DNA from: Chionoecetes opilio
Lineage: Eukaryota; Arthropoda; Malacostraca; Decapoda; Majidae
Direction of reading: 5' to 3'
DNA length: 64,000 bases
Assembly (NCBI GenBank): GCA_016584305.1
Contig: JACEEZ010001829.1
Location: 21,001-85,000 of the forward strand
The notes beneath the pieces were generated by a model, which searched no databases, was not told the origin of the DNA, and saw nothing but the letters and a program-made list of their open reading frames with translations. The position numbers and the translations under genes are program-made. Shown piece by piece: positions 63,075 through 64,000 of this stretch (the first letter of the stretch is position 1; each line of letters starts with the position of its first letter).

Positions 63075-63998
63075 TGAGAGAGAGAGTGATGTATTTGGGA
63101 GGTTGGAGAGAGAGAGTGATGTATTTGGGAGGTTGGAGAGAGAGAGAGACTGATGTATTTGGGAGGTTGGAGAGAGAGAGAGACTGATGTATTTGGGAGG
63201 TTGGAGAGAGAGAGAGACTGATGTATTTGGGAGGTTGGAGAGAGAGAGAGACTGATGTATTTGGGAGGTTGGAGAGAGAGAGAGAGACTGATGTATTTGG
63301 GAGGTTGGAGAGAGAGAGAGACTGATGTATTTGGGAGGTTGGAGAGAGAGAGAGAGACTGATGTATTTGGGAGGTTGGAGAGAGAGAGAGAGAGACTGAT
63401 GTATTTGGGAGGTTGGAGAGAGAGAGAGAGTGATGTATTTGGGAGGTTGGAGAGAGAGAGAGAGTGATGTATTTGGGAGGTTGAGAGAGAGAGAGAGTGA
63501 TGTATTTGGAGGTTGGAGAGAGAGTGATGTATTTGGGAGGTTGGAGAGAGAGAGAGACTGATGTATTTGGGAGGTTGGAGAGAGAGAGAGACTGATGTAT
63601 TTGGGAGGTTGGAGAGAGAGAGAGATGATGTATTTGGGAGGTTGGAGAGAGAGAGAGAGTGATGTATTTGGGAGGTTGGAGAGAGAGAGAGAGTGATGTA
63701 TTTGGGAGGTTGGAGAGAGAGGAGTGATGTATTTGGGAGGTTGGAGAGAGAGTGATGTATTTGGGAGGTTGGAGAGAGAGAGAGACTGATGTATTTGGGA
63801 GGTTGGAGAGAGAGAGAACTGATATATTTGGGAGGTTGGAGAGAGAGTGATGTATTGGGAGGTTGGATGGAGAGGAGAGAGAGAGAGAGAGTGATGTATT
63901 TGGGAGGTTGGAGAGAGAGAGAGAGAGTGATGTATTGGGAGGTGAGAGGAGGAGAGAGAGAGATGTATTTGGGAGGTTGGAGAGAGAGAGAAATGATG
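63075..63998 (+). repeat. 32-38-bp minisatellite (CTGATGTATTTGGGAGGTTG plus GAn) in the USP intron
   Basis: About 27 copies. The GATGTATTTGGGAGGTTGGA core is constant while the GA run varies in length, and G or CTG precedes GATG. The array reaches the window's right edge. Confidence 0.96.
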
Positions 63999-64000
63999 TA

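Overview
The window is nuclear DNA of an arthropod, most likely a decapod crustacean. This is inferred from arthropod-like JARID2 and PRELI proteins split by GT-AG introns, very dense microsatellites and minisatellites, and non-LTR retrotransposon tails of a type I associate with shrimp and crab genomes. Nothing bacterial is present.

Three host genes are supported. (1) Jarid2, the PRC2 cofactor with a JmjC fold, runs on the + strand from an ATG at 7396 to a stop at 32767. I place 22 coding exons with consistent splice phases. The predicted protein is about 3,090 residues, far longer than vertebrate JARID2 (about 1,250), because exon 9 is over 5 kb and codes for a proline/threonine/alanine-rich linker. 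The reading frame changes twice inside exon 9, in C/G-rich stretches. (2) A PRELI-domain gene (PRELID1 type, mitochondrial phospholipid transfer) runs on the + strand, 41815-47942, in five coding exons plus a probable 5' UTR exon. (3) The last coding exon of a ubiquitin-specific protease lies on the - strand, 62697-62913; the rest of that gene is beyond the right edge.

Layout: 1-4380 repeats and AT-rich DNA; 4380-6310 the Jarid2 promoter region with CCAAT boxes, YY1-like sites, a CRE palindrome and a triplicated block; 6310-7320 a SINE and a foldback element; 7396-32767 Jarid2; 32740-34515 a tandem array of the Jarid2 stop-codon/splice-donor region; 34600-40430 microsatellites, minisatellites and foldback elements; 40600-41660 the PRELI promoter region, which resembles the Jarid2 promoter region; 41815-47942 PRELI; 48000-58190 CA repeats, piggyBac-like MITEs and a 6.9-kb 29-bp minisatellite inside inverted repeats; 58200-62690 low-complexity, nested transposons and probable USP 3' UTR; 62697-64000 the USP exon and a minisatellite intron.

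Two patterns recur. First, minisatellites sit inside short inverted-repeat elements, and in several cases the repeat unit resembles the DNA just inside the terminal repeat (876-1482, 37802-38918, 42600-46598, 50870-58192; also the internally amplified MITE at 49072-49567). Second, the 3' ends of Jarid2 exons, together with their splice donors, are duplicated in the following intron (9713, 20939, 25293, 29401), and at the stop-codon exon the same kind of unit is amplified about 24 times. The two host promoters also share a diverged colinear segment that ends at a TGACGTCA site.
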